Source of the DNA: JAVBRU01 sp031547595
GTDB lineage: Bacteria > Bacillota > Clostridia > Christensenellales > Aristaeellaceae
DNA length: 64,000 nucleotides
NCBI GenBank assembly: GCA_031547595.1
Contig: JAVBRU010000029.1
Span: 46,795 to 110,794, forward strand
Direction of reading: 5' to 3'
In this document: piece after piece, positions 24,143 to 32,711 of the stretch
Position numbering within the stretch: the stretch's first letter is position 1
Layout: the number at the start of each line of letters is the position of its first letter
Program-made: the position numbers and the translations under genes
The notes under the pieces: model-generated
Told to the model about the DNA's origin: nothing
What the model saw: only the letters and a program-made list of their open reading frames with translations
The model's database searches: none

Positions 24143-25600
24143 TTATTGGGCGATGTTCTCGTTATACCACGCATCATAGAACGCAATGACCTGGTCACCG
24201 CCGTTCTTGCTCCAGTAGGTGCGCAGCGCTTCCAGCTCGCTCATATCAGAGGTTCCGGCAATGATGGAGATCAGGGTGCTGGAAATCTTGGAATGCAGTG
24301 AGTCCAGGTTATCAATCACAGTGACCGTGGGGGCGAGGGCAATCGGGCTGTCCACGCCGCCATCCAGCAGGCGGGAGCGCATTTCGTAGAAGCAGCGCTG
24401 CAGGTCGGGCGATTTCTTCAGGCGCAGTTCCCAATAGGTGGGGTACACGTCTTCGCGGTAGAAGCCGCCCACGAAGGAGTTGGAGTTGTTCTTTTCATCG
24501 GTGAAGGCAGGCTGGATGGGAACAATCTCACCTTCTACTTCCTCCCAGTGCACACCTTCCACGCCAATGACAAGCTCCTTGTAGTTATCGCTTTGCATCA
24601 TGTTATTGATGGCCTTGATGGCTTCCTCGGTATGCTCGCCGGTTACGGGGAATCCGCCATAGGCGCTCACGCCGGACTTCACCTGGCTGTGCACCTGGCC
24701 GTTTTCATCCTGCAATAGCGGCAACACCACAAACTCCGCTTCGGGATTCAATTCGCGCAGCGTGGCAATGTAGGATTCGCTGCCGTTCCAGCTGACATAT
24801 TCCATCACGGCATTGCTGGCCGCCCATTTGGACTGCGCGGTCTTGGCGTTTAGGGCGGGCATTTCCTGATCGAGCAGGCCGCGCGCATACAAATCGCGCA
24901 TGATCGTCAGGTACGCTTCGATGTTCGGGCTGTCGATGGAAGAAATCACATGGCCATCCACCACCTGATAGGAAGCCTGCTCGCCCAGCACATTGTAGGC
25001 GGAGGCGATGTTGGTGATGAGCCAACCGGAAGGGGCAGTGAGCGGCACCATGTCCGGATAGGCGGCTTTCAGTTCTTCCAGCATTTTCACAAATGCATCC
25101 ACGGTGAGGGGATAGTTTTCTTCGGTGTAGCCGATCTTTTCCAGCAAATCCTTGCGGGCAATGATCGCCCGGTTCAAGGAGTTCGGCTGGGGCACAGCGG
25201 AGGGAATGGCGTAGATGCCGCCATCGACAGATACAGAGGGCCACAGGGTAGAATAGCCTTCCGTGATGTTGGGGCCGTATTCCGTAAGCAGCCCGCTGAT
25301 ATCCACCAACGCACCGTTGGCCATCATCAGGTCGTAATTGGTCTTGCTCAAGGTCACATAGTCGTACGCCTGGCCGGAGGAAATGATGAGCATGAGCTGC
25401 TCGGTGTTGTTGATCACTTCGAATTCGATGTTGTAGCCGGAAAGACGGCGGCACAGGTCTGCCGTGACATCGTTATCAATGTCGAAGTAGGAAGAGGTAA
25501 TGAGAACCTTGAGGGTGATTTCTTCATCGGCTTGAGCGCCGATCATGCCAAGGCCCAGCAGCAGAACCGCAACCAGCAGGAGGGAAATGAGTTTCTTCAT
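24143..25600 (-). CDS. Extracellular solute-binding protein, LplA-like
   Basis: A 485-residue secreted protein; signal peptide MKKLISLLLVAVLLLGLGMIG then AQADEE. Recognisable SBP features are NNTEQLMLIISSGQAYDYVTL, GGIYAIPSAVPQP and AINNMMQSDNYKELVIGVEG, the last being typical of LplA-type lipoproteins (here without a clear lipobox Cys). It captures the oligosaccharide or polyol for the permeases encoded downstream and is the first gene of the minus-strand operon. Its promoter region, 25601-25810, is shared with the divergent AraC gene. Confidence 0.9.
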   Translation of the reverse strand: MKKLISLLLVAVLLLGLGMIGAQADEEITLKVLITSSYFDIDNDVTADLCRRLSGYNIEFEVINNTEQLMLIISSGQAYDYVTLSKTNYDLMMANGALVDISGLLTEYGPNITEGYSTLWPSVSVDGGIYAIPSAVPQPNSLNRAIIARKDLLEKIGYTEENYPLTVDAFVKMLEELKAAYPDMVPLTAPSGWLITNIASAYNVLGEQASYQVVDGHVISSIDSPNIEAYLTIMRDLYARGLLDQEMPALNAKTAQSKWAASNAVMEYVSWNGSESYIATLRELNPEAEFVVLPLLQDENGQVHSQVKSGVSAYGGFPVTGEHTEEAIKAINNMMQSDNYKELVIGVEGVHWEEVEGEIVPIQPAFTDEKNNSNSFVGGFYREDVYPTYWELRLKKSPDLQRCFYEMRSRLLDGGVDSPIALAPTVTVIDNLDSLHSKISSTLISIIAGTSDMSELEALRTYWSKNGGDQVIAFYDAWYNENIAQ

Positions 25601-25690
25601 GGACGATAGACTCCTTTCGGTCTTTTGTTTACGATGAAATGCATTTAGAGCTTGTTCTGCATTTCATTTGATGCTATAATTCTAATGTAT

Positions 25691-25737
25691 CAAATCGATA
25701 AAATCATTCCCAAATGTGATTATATTTTTTCGATTTG
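25691..25737. promoter_or_regulatory. Inverted repeat between the SBP gene and the AraC gene
   Basis: CAAATCGA (25691-25698) and TCGATTTG (25730-25737) are perfect 8-bp inverted repeats 31 bp apart in the divergent intergenic region 25601-25810. This layout suits a two-half-site binding protein, most simply the AraC regulator encoded next. The assignment is inference. Confidence 0.5.
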
Positions 25738-25810
25738 TGACTCGCCATAGGCATAGTTTACATAAAAAGTTCTTCACCCCATTTATTCCTGAACGGAGGA
25801 GGCGCTCTGC

Positions 25811-26707
25811 GTGCATCTAAAAAACTATTTTCCCAATCAGGCTCCCCGCAACGTCATCCGCAACTGGACAGATCACTATATCAATCCCTATTTGTACTAT
25901 GCCCACCGCACAACCGATTATCAGCGAGGGCTCTACCCCTCCGGATTGCATTTTCATGATTACTATGAAATTGTCATCGTCGTGGATGGCAGCATCCGCT
26001 TTGAATGCGAAAACGAAACCTGCCTGCCGGAGCGGGGCGATGTGATCCTCATCCCACCCCACCGGCTGCACATCTCTTTGCTGGATGCAGAAGAAACACG
26101 TTATGACCGCTATAAATTCTATCTGTACGAAAATGCTCTGGAACAGCTGGGCGGCACAGCGCTGCTAGATTTTATCCACCGCTGCGAAGGGCACCATGTG
26201 TATTATTCTTTGCAGCAAGCGCTGGTAGAACGCATGCTGGGCCTTTTTCGTATGCTGGATGATGCCCTGCAAGCAGAGCAGCCTGCCGACCACGCGCTGG
26301 CCAACGGGCTGCTGCTTCAAATTTTCTACATTCTGAACATACCCAGCGAAAAAAGTGTTGTTGCCAAAACGATGCTGCCGCCCAAGGCATTGAAGCTGCA
26401 AAACTATCTGGATAAGCATTTTGCAGAATTCACGTCTGTTTCCAACCTGGCCGACAGCTTCTATTATAGCCGTGAATATGTATCTCGTCTATTCAAAAAA
26501 CATTTTCATATCACGATCAACGACTACGTCACAAAGCTGCGGGTCAGCCATAGCCAGCACTTGATGGCGGCCGATTTTTCATTGACGGACATCTGCTTTC
26601 AGTCCGGTTTTGGCAGCCTGTCTGCCTTCAACCGTGCCTTTCATAAGGAAACAGGCATGACGCCTTCCGCTTATCGGGCAAAGCTGCAAAGCAGAAATAG
26701 CAAATAA
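25811..26707 (+). CDS. AraC-family transcriptional regulator
   Basis: A 298-residue protein with GTG start 25811, 8 nt after GGAGGAGG. The N-terminal cupin is visible (LHFHDYYEIVIVVDGSIRFEC and RGDVILIPPHRLH), which senses the sugar. The C-terminal double helix-turn-helix spans about residues 195-295 (NLADSFYYSREYVSRLFKKHF, ICFQSGFGSLSAFNRAFHKETG). It diverges from the SBP-dehydrogenase operon and should control it. Confidence 0.93.
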   Translation: MHLKNYFPNQAPRNVIRNWTDHYINPYLYYAHRTTDYQRGLYPSGLHFHDYYEIVIVVDGSIRFECENETCLPERGDVILIPPHRLHISLLDAEETRYDRYKFYLYENALEQLGGTALLDFIHRCEGHHVYYSLQQALVERMLGLFRMLDDALQAEQPADHALANGLLLQIFYILNIPSEKSVVAKTMLPPKALKLQNYLDKHFAEFTSVSNLADSFYYSREYVSRLFKKHFHITINDYVTKLRVSHSQHLMAADFSLTDICFQSGFGSLSAFNRAFHKETGMTPSAYRAKLQSRNSK

Positions 26708-26830
26708 TCAAAAACTTTTTCCTGGTTATTCTTCTTTGTTTTTTATATCTCAGCTCGCTCTTGTGATATAATACACATCATCAATAGACAAAGCCTGGAG
26801 GCGTTCCATAATCGACATAAATAAAAGTGC

Positions 26831-27217
26831 ATGGTAGACGAATACATCGCTCAAACCCCTGTTGAACGTCACGAAATGATGCAAGCCATCCGAACCCTCA
26901 TTTTTGAAACGGCACCGGATGCCGAGGAAACGATCAGCCAGAAAATGCCCTCCTATATACTTCGCGGAAAACAGTTTGCCCACTTTGCCAACTAGAAAAA
27001 TCACATTGGTTTTTTCGTGGATTCAAAAACAGTAGCTGACCATCAAGACCGGCTAAACGGCTATGTCACATGCAACTCAGGCTTTCAACTGAAGCTGGAT
27101 GAGCCGCTCCCTATTGATCTGATACGCGGTTTTCTTAAGCTGAAGGTTGAGATTAATATTACAACGAGCAAGGTCCGGTCGTATGTATGGATGAAAACCA
27201 CACCCATTGCTGGATGA
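26831..27217 (+). pseudogene. DUF1801 protein gene with in-frame stop
   Basis: An ATG at 26831 opens MVDEYIAQTPVERHEMMQAI, then ...QKMPSYILRGKQFAHFAN, the start of the DUF1801 family, but the frame ends at TAG 26993-26995. The codons just after it, in the same frame, continue KNHIGFFVDSKTVADHQ and LDEPLPIDLIRGFLKLKVE, the family's normal C-terminal half, up to TGA 27217. Only the TAG, at a position usually holding a residue such as Tyr or Trp, breaks the protein. Its 3' end runs into transposase-like sequence. A pseudogene is most likely. Confidence 0.75.
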
Positions 27218-27302
27218 AGCTCCCGAGCCCATCCCGATGAAGCGCGGCAATATTCGTCACGAAGACAGTGAGTATATCCGTCATGGCACCTGCAGCAAAT
27301 AA
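27181..27302 (+). mobile_element. IS630-family transposase remnant
   Basis: Translation gives VCMDE at 27181, then after a shift of frame near 27206 LLDEAPEPIPMKRGNIR and HEDSEYIRHGTCS, ending at TAA 27300-27302. This is the IS630 catalytic-core pattern (CMDEKP..LLDE...P.P.....R.DSEY.R.GTCS). Only about 120 bp survive, with a frameshift, so it is dead. Confidence 0.7.
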
Positions 27303-27506
27303 TATCGGGTCAAATCACATGCCCAAGTACAGCGTACTCATACAAGTGGAAAATAGCTTTCCATTTTCAACATATTCAGGATTGTAGATGAGCATGCAAA
27401 AATGTTCAGCTTGAAATCCCGCCAGCTCACAAACGTGGGCAGAAGCGGGCAGTATTTTATCAGGCTCAACCGGTAGGGCAAAAGCGCCACCTCTGGCGCA
27501 TAAGCA

Positions 27507-28727
27507 TTATTCTTTGCCGTCTGTACTTTCTGCTTCTCCTTCGACGTTTTCAAATTGCCAGCACGCTACAGCGTCACCATCGGCTTCAAAAACAAGGTAT
27601 AGGTCATGAATGCCCGTGATTTTTTGCTGCAACGCGGCAGTAACCGAAGAATACGCCTCCCCCTCCTGCTGCTGGATGGTAGCGACCGGCACATTATGCA
27701 CATCGTCCAATACCACCGCTACAGCGCCGCTGCCCCGTGCGGTGAGTGTCACTGCACCTGCGCCCGTTTCGCCAAAGTCAACGCCGCTTATGGCGAACCA
27801 GCCGCCCTCCGCCGTGCTGACAGCAGCGCCATCGGCTATCCCGCAGCCTGCCAAAGTGGCCACCATTGCGGCTTGCTGCAGCTGATAGGGGTCAACAGGT
27901 TTCAGTTGAGGGACACCAGCCATGCTCATGGAGGCGCTTAGTGCGCCATCTGCCGAAACAGTCAACAGATCAATGCCCGTGCTGCGATATCCGCCGCTGA
28001 TGCCCATGCGGCGCTCAAACACCTGGGTGTGATAGGCGATGTACCACTGCCCCATGAACTCAAACATGCAATGATGATTGTTGCCGCCAATACCATAGAA
28101 GTGAGAGGGGTTTTTGAGCACGCTGCTCGAATAAGTGAACGGCCCCATGGGGTTGTCACTCACCCTCGCGCAGATTTCGCCGCTGGCAAAGCCCAGCGCG
28201 GCTTCTTGGGCAGAAGGCACCTGAAAATTGGTGCAATAGGAGTAGACATACCGGCCATTGATTTTATTTATGCCCGAATCTTCAAACAGATAGGGCGCAT
28301 CGATCATTTCTGCCGTGCCAACCACGCTGATCATGTCGTCCCCCAGCTGCATCACACGGGCAGTCTTGGGCGCTGCCTGCTGGCCTTCGGGAATCCCGCC
28401 GCCAAAGTAGAGGTATCCTATGCCGTCATCATCCACCAGTACGGCAGGGTCAAACATCCAGGTGACACCCTCACAGCCTGGCGTGGCGCGCGTAACCAGC
28501 GCTTTGCCGATGGGGTCTGCAAAAGGGCCAACGGGACTATCAGAAATAAGCACGCCAATCCCCCCGGCATTGTTGGCAAAGTACAAGAAAAACTGCATTT
28601 TTCCGTCTATTTCCTTGCAGCATACCGCCGGTGCCCAGGAGTTATTTGCCCATTTTGCAATACCGGCACTGCCCGCCACAGGGATGCTACCGTGGTCTGT
28701 CCAATTGCAAAGATCATCTGAGGACAC
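27507..28727 (-). CDS. GH43 glycoside hydrolase part plus C-terminal CBM6-like domain (cut off from its N-terminal blade)
   Basis: A 406-residue frame. It begins MSSDDLCNWTDHG at a GTG (28725-28727), which is mid-domain in GH43: the first beta-propeller blade, including the catalytic-base Asp (GADPYALVYDG), is encoded at the end of the upstream GH10 frame. Present here are MFDPAVLVDDDG (pKa-modulating Asp) and FEDSGINKING (acid Glu). The C-terminal 140 residues are CBM6-like (AGAVTLTARGSGAVAVVLDD). The likely substrates are beta-xylosides or arabinosyl side chains. Removing one copy of a 5-bp duplication at 28735-28744 would rejoin it to GH10. On its own it probably cannot be active, and no ribosome site precedes the GTG. 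Confidence 0.8.
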   Translation of the reverse strand: MSSDDLCNWTDHGSIPVAGSAGIAKWANNSWAPAVCCKEIDGKMQFFLYFANNAGGIGVLISDSPVGPFADPIGKALVTRATPGCEGVTWMFDPAVLVDDDGIGYLYFGGGIPEGQQAAPKTARVMQLGDDMISVVGTAEMIDAPYLFEDSGINKINGRYVYSYCTNFQVPSAQEAALGFASGEICARVSDNPMGPFTYSSSVLKNPSHFYGIGGNNHHCMFEFMGQWYIAYHTQVFERRMGISGGYRSTGIDLLTVSADGALSASMSMAGVPQLKPVDPYQLQQAAMVATLAGCGIADGAAVSTAEGGWFAISGVDFGETGAGAVTLTARGSGAVAVVLDDVHNVPVATIQQQEGEAYSSVTAALQQKITGIHDLYLVFEADGDAVACWQFENVEGEAESTDGKE

Positions 28728-30175
28728 TACATTGATGGTATGGTGCTGTAGGTGTTGTTCTTTACAGCACCGCTCGCGTCGTATTCCAGCGCATCCCCCG
28801 TCATGTACAGATATACGCGTCCATCATACACCAGGGCGTAGGGGTCCGCGCCAAAACGCTGCGCCATCACGGGGTTATGGTCGGTGATGGGTTTAAGCGC
28901 CACGGCCAACCCGCTTTCATCCACATGTTTTGTTCCAGGCATGCCCTCCACCCTTTCCGGTTGCGCAAGCCCCAGCTGATCCAGCGCCTTTTGCAAATCT
29001 GCCGCCATCGCGGACAGGGGGATGCTGGCATCCTGCAAAGCGCCAAAGAAGGTGGCCTTGTATGCATAGTCTTTGCTAAACAGCAGCGGATAGCAGGTGC
29101 GCTCGCTGTTATTGAGCCACGAGCGGTTATCCGTCATCCCCCACACCGTCACGCTGGTGATTTTCAGCCCGGCACGGTTCTTCAGCCTGTCCAGCATCAT
29201 GAAAAAGCGGCGATAACGCACGGCCAGCGCCATTTCACCCAGCAGGCTGCCATCCGTCTGGGTAACGTCAAACTCGGTGATTTGGATCTCAATACCCAGG
29301 CTGGCATAGGTAGACAGCGCCGTTTCAAAATCGGTCAGGCTGGGGCTATCCATCCCCAGATGGCTTTGCATGCCCAGGCCATCCAGCAGCCCTTTGCTAT
29401 ATAAATCCTTCAATAACGCCCGGATGCGGAATAGTTTGGCGTTGTCAAAGCAGGAATAATCGTTGTAAAACAGCTTTTGGTCGGGCGCTGCGTATTGCCT
29501 GGCAAAAGCAAACGCCAGCTCTATAAAATCATCACCCAAGGTTTGATACCACAAATTGCCCGTGGTGCGATAGCCCAGAGGGTGCTTATCGCTGGGCTCA
29601 ATGGCCTCGTTCACCACGTCCAAGGCATACACGAGCCCCGGATACGCGGTGTTCAAATACGTGATATAATCGCAAATATAGTTTTCCATTCGTTTGAGCA
29701 TCACATCCCGGGACACCAACGGAGCATCGGATTTCTTGGAAAAACCCTCTGCAAACAGCCAGCGCGGCGTTTGAGAATGCCACACCAGCGTATGCGCACG
29801 CACCTTGATGCCATTCTCCGCCGCAAAGCGCAGCACCAAATCGGCCCGCGCAAAATTGAGCACAACGCGTTCTTCATCACCCAAGGCAATGGTGGCGTTG
29901 TAGTCCAGCACAAAGTCCGCCTTCATCTCGTTTTCACAGGTGACGGAATTGAAATTGTGTGTAATGATATCCACGGCTTGCGGCTGACCCAGCCAATAAG
30001 GCGATATTGCTGCGCCAATGAAAAAGGAATCCTCATATTTTTGATACAAGCTGGGTGCTTCCCCTGTTTGCAAATACAGTTGATATGCGTTCATACTCGT
30101 TTCCTCTCCCATGGCAATGCCGCAAAGGCATATCACCAAGATCAAAATACACCCTGTAATGCGCTTTGCAGCCAT
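28727..30175 (-). CDS. GH10 endo-beta-1,4-xylanase with the first part of a GH43 module
   Basis: A 482-residue protein; ATG 30175 (MAAKRITGCIL) lies 7 nt after AGGAGG. A signal peptide ends near GIAMGEE. The GH10 barrel spans about residues 45-380, with acid/base Glu190 in DVVNEAI and nucleophile Glu301 in IQITEFDVT, plus the HTLVWHSQTP stretch. From about residue 425 onward the sequence (NPVMAQRF, GADPYALVYDGRVYLY) is the N-terminus of a GH43 module, not GH10. The frame ends at TAG after a 5-bp duplication. It was therefore a two-catalytic-domain xylan-degrading enzyme; the xylanase module should still work. Confidence 0.92.
   Translation of the reverse strand: MAAKRITGCILILVICLCGIAMGEETSMNAYQLYLQTGEAPSLYQKYEDSFFIGAAISPYWLGQPQAVDIITHNFNSVTCENEMKADFVLDYNATIALGDEERVVLNFARADLVLRFAAENGIKVRAHTLVWHSQTPRWLFAEGFSKKSDAPLVSRDVMLKRMENYICDYITYLNTAYPGLVYALDVVNEAIEPSDKHPLGYRTTGNLWYQTLGDDFIELAFAFARQYAAPDQKLFYNDYSCFDNAKLFRIRALLKDLYSKGLLDGLGMQSHLGMDSPSLTDFETALSTYASLGIEIQITEFDVTQTDGSLLGEMALAVRYRRFFMMLDRLKNRAGLKITSVTVWGMTDNRSWLNNSERTCYPLLFSKDYAYKATFFGALQDASIPLSAMAADLQKALDQLGLAQPERVEGMPGTKHVDESGLAVALKPITDHNPVMAQRFGADPYALVYDGRVYLYMTGDALEYDASGAVKNNTYSTIPSM
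28735..28744. repeat. 5-bp tandem duplication that splits the GH10-GH43 gene
   Basis: ATGGT occurs twice in a row (28735-28744). On the coding strand this is ACCATACCAT. Deleting one copy gives AGC ACC ATC AAT GTA GTG TCC TCA, which reads STINVVSS and joins the GH10 frame to the GH43 frame. Confidence 0.82.
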
Positions 30176-30202
30176 GTCCATTCCTCCTGCCTTTTCATGA
30201 AA

Positions 30203-30235
30203 GGGCGGGATGACAGTCATCCCATCATCCCGCCC
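30203..30235 (-). terminator. Intercistronic GC-rich hairpin after the SBP gene of the xylan locus
   Basis: GGGCGGGATGA (30203-30213) and TCATCCCGCCC (30225-30235) pair perfectly, between the SBP stop (30251) and the GH10 start (30175). No T-run follows, suggesting 3'-end protection or partial termination. Confidence 0.65.
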
Positions 30236-30250
30236 CTTAGGGTAGATTAC

Positions 30251-31618
30251 TTATTTGCCGTTGGCGGCGTCCAGGTATGCCTGCCACTGGGGCGCGCTGG
30301 CTTCCAGCTTTTCGGCGGGGGTGGCGGCGAGGCCTGTGACATCCCAGTAGAAGTCGGGGCCAAGGTCATAGCCGGAGATCAGGCCGTTCAGCCATGTCAC
30401 GGCATGTTCGCTGTCACGCATCATAGCGATGGTATCTTCAACAGCGCGCTCGTCGCGATATTTGGCGAAGAAGCCGGCTTTCCAGTCGTCATCATCGGTA
30501 TAGCCGGGGGTGGGGTTGGTGTAGAGATTGAAAGCGAAAGCGATCTTCCATGCGCGGTCTGCATCATAGCAGGCGGGAATGGCGGCCACGTTGTCTTCCC
30601 AGATGTTCACATATTTGTCCATCTTGGGGCCCTTGGGGAACATGACAAAGCCAAAGTCGTCTTCCATGTTGCTGTTCAGGCTGGAAGCAGTATAATCCTG
30701 ATGGCACATGAGGGGAACGAGGCTGTTGGCAAACGCGATATCAAAATAGTCCCAGTTTGCGCCTTCGGGGCTGGGCATTTCGTACTTGCTGATCATGTCT
30801 ACCGCCCAGTTGGCAGCTTCCATGAAAGCATCGCTGCCGGTGGCGTTGTAATACTGGCCGTTTTCGTCGCACGCAACAAATTCCGCACCATTGGAAGCCA
30901 ACGCAGCCTGCATAAAGGTGGTGCCAAAGCTCTTCATAGCATACTGATCGATGACGCCATCATTGTCGGTGTCAAGGGTCAGCTTCTTGCACAGGTCTTC
31001 CAGGGCTTCCCAGGTCCAGGTGCCGTTAGCCTGCATGTCATAGATGGATTCGGGGTTGATGCCCGCTTCCTGCAGCATGCGCTTGTTGAAGAAGATGCCG
31101 CTGCGGGGCTCGCCGGCTTCGGGACGCATGCCATAGATGGCGTCGCCCTTGGTCATGTAAGCAGTGGTGGCGGAGTTCCACTTGGCTTCAGAGAAGTCCA
31201 GGCAGTCCAAGGTTGCCAGATCATAGAACAGGCCGGAAGCCATGGGCGCAGCCTGGGTGCCGGGACGCAGGTACATCACGTAGTTTTCCGGGCCGCCGGT
31301 CTGGGCGAAATTGTTGAAGAACTCAGGGTTGTCGCCCCAGCCGCTGACGGCGATGCGGGTGATTTTGAAGTTGTAGGTTTCCTGAATCCACTCGCGCCAT
31401 TCGGCGGTTGCTTCTTCCTGAGCGGTTGTGGGCTCGGCATCCACACCAGAGGACCACCAGTCACCAAAGATGATTTCCATGCCGCCCAGATTAATGGGAT
31501 TGCCATTGGCGTCACAAATGACGTCAATGCCCTCAAAGGGGCTTTCCAGTGCCGCTGCGATGCCCATGCAGCCAAGAAGGAGCGCCAGGGTCAGGACCAG
31601 AGCCAGTGTCTTTTTCAT
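30251..31618 (-). CDS. Extracellular solute-binding protein of the xylan-type locus
   Basis: A 455-residue protein; start ATG 31618 (MKKTLALVLTLALLLGC), with GGAGGGAAA upstream. A lipobox-like LLLGC at residues 13-17 suggests a lipoprotein, followed by MGIAAALESP. Family-1 SBP features include GDWWSSGVDAEPTTAQ, KGDAIYGMRPE and FGTTFMQAALASNGAEFV. It precedes GH10/GH43 and follows two permeases on the same strand, so it probably binds xylo-oligosaccharides or a related oligosaccharide. Confidence 0.9.
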   Translation of the reverse strand: MKKTLALVLTLALLLGCMGIAAALESPFEGIDVICDANGNPINLGGMEIIFGDWWSSGVDAEPTTAQEEATAEWREWIQETYNFKITRIAVSGWGDNPEFFNNFAQTGGPENYVMYLRPGTQAAPMASGLFYDLATLDCLDFSEAKWNSATTAYMTKGDAIYGMRPEAGEPRSGIFFNKRMLQEAGINPESIYDMQANGTWTWEALEDLCKKLTLDTDNDGVIDQYAMKSFGTTFMQAALASNGAEFVACDENGQYYNATGSDAFMEAANWAVDMISKYEMPSPEGANWDYFDIAFANSLVPLMCHQDYTASSLNSNMEDDFGFVMFPKGPKMDKYVNIWEDNVAAIPACYDADRAWKIAFAFNLYTNPTPGYTDDDDWKAGFFAKYRDERAVEDTIAMMRDSEHAVTWLNGLISGYDLGPDFYWDVTGLAATPAEKLEASAPQWQAYLDAANGK

Positions 31619-31700
31619 ACGATTTCCCTCCTGTTTTTTTATGGATGTTCCAATATTATTTTGAACCCCGCGTTGTCCCGCAGGGCACATCCCAAGGGGT

Positions 31701-32711
31701 TTACATCTTGATGCCAGTGCTGCTGATGCTTTCCATAAAGCCGCGCTGCGCAAAGATGTAGAGCAGAATCAAGGGCGCAATGACCATCAATGTGCCGGTG
31801 GAGATCATTTGCTGGGTATAGCCCACCGTGGCGCCGCCGGGGATGCCAAGGGTGATGCTGATATAGGTGTTAAGCCTGTCTGCCAGGCCGGACAGCTGCA
31901 CCGACAGCATGGTTTGCCCGTTGAGGAACAGCTTGGTGTAGAAGATATCCGTCCATTGCCATACGAACGAGAACAGGAAGCACGAGGTTAAAATAGGCAA
32001 CGCATCGGGCAATATCACACGCCAGAAGGTCTTGAAGGTGCTGCATCCATCCACGTAGGCCGCTTCCTCCAGGGATTTGGGCACGCTGTCGAAAAACTGA
32101 CGAATCATAAAGATGTATAAGCCATTTTTCAGCCCCATGCAGGTGGCGCTCATCAAGCTGTAAGGCACGATGGAGCCGCGCAGGTTCAATGCTTCGCCGT
32201 TGTTAAACAGCCGCACCAGCCCCAGAAAATCAAAGAAGCGGAAGTGCACATACAGGGAAGATGAAATCGTTTGCGGCGGGATGATGATGACCAGAATCAC
32301 ACAGACAAACCAGAATTTTTTGAGCGGGAAATCAAACCGTGCAAACCCATAGCCCACCAGCGTGCAGGATGCAATCTGCAAAAAAGACACCAGCACACAA
32401 ATCCACAGCGTATTCAAAATCGCCTGCGGGAAGCGCATCAGCTGCGATGCCAGCGCAAAGTTTTCCGTGGTCAGGTGCCTTGGAATCACCACAATCGTGG
32501 AATCGTACAAGTCCTTTTGCGTCATGAAGCTGACCGAAATCTTGTCCAGAATGGGCTGCAATATCATGAAGCACAGCCCAAAGAGCAGCAGCGCGCGTAC
32601 AAAGGAATAGGCTTTTCGCCGCAGCGTCTTTTTGAGCAGATAGCCGCCGGACTTTTTGTTTTTCTTCCAGAAAGATTCGGGCACGCGGTTATTCATCACA
32701 GGATTAGTCAT
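31701..32711 (-). CDS. Sugar ABC permease, MalG/UgpE-like (xylan locus)
   Basis: A 336-residue permease with six helices and a long cytoplasmic N-terminus (about 40 residues rich in Lys and Arg). The EAA loop is LEEAAYVDGCSTFKTFWRVILPDALP. It starts 8 nt inside the preceding permease. It supplies the channel for the SBP of this locus; ATPase not encoded here. Confidence 0.92.
   Translation of the reverse strand: MTNPVMNNRVPESFWKKNKKSGGYLLKKTLRRKAYSFVRALLLFGLCFMILQPILDKISVSFMTQKDLYDSTIVVIPRHLTTENFALASQLMRFPQAILNTLWICVLVSFLQIASCTLVGYGFARFDFPLKKFWFVCVILVIIIPPQTISSSLYVHFRFFDFLGLVRLFNNGEALNLRGSIVPYSLMSATCMGLKNGLYIFMIRQFFDSVPKSLEEAAYVDGCSTFKTFWRVILPDALPILTSCFLFSFVWQWTDIFYTKLFLNGQTMLSVQLSGLADRLNTYISITLGIPGGATVGYTQQMISTGTLMVIAPLILLYIFAQRGFMESISSTGIKM

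Noticed and set aside
27338..27553. A 71-codon minus-strand frame
   Set aside because: Overlaps the 3' end of the GH43 gene in another frame, no ribosome site, no recognisable protein.
29477..31711. A 744-codon open frame on the plus strand
   Set aside because: Antisense to the GH10 and SBP genes, low-complexity composition, no ribosome site.
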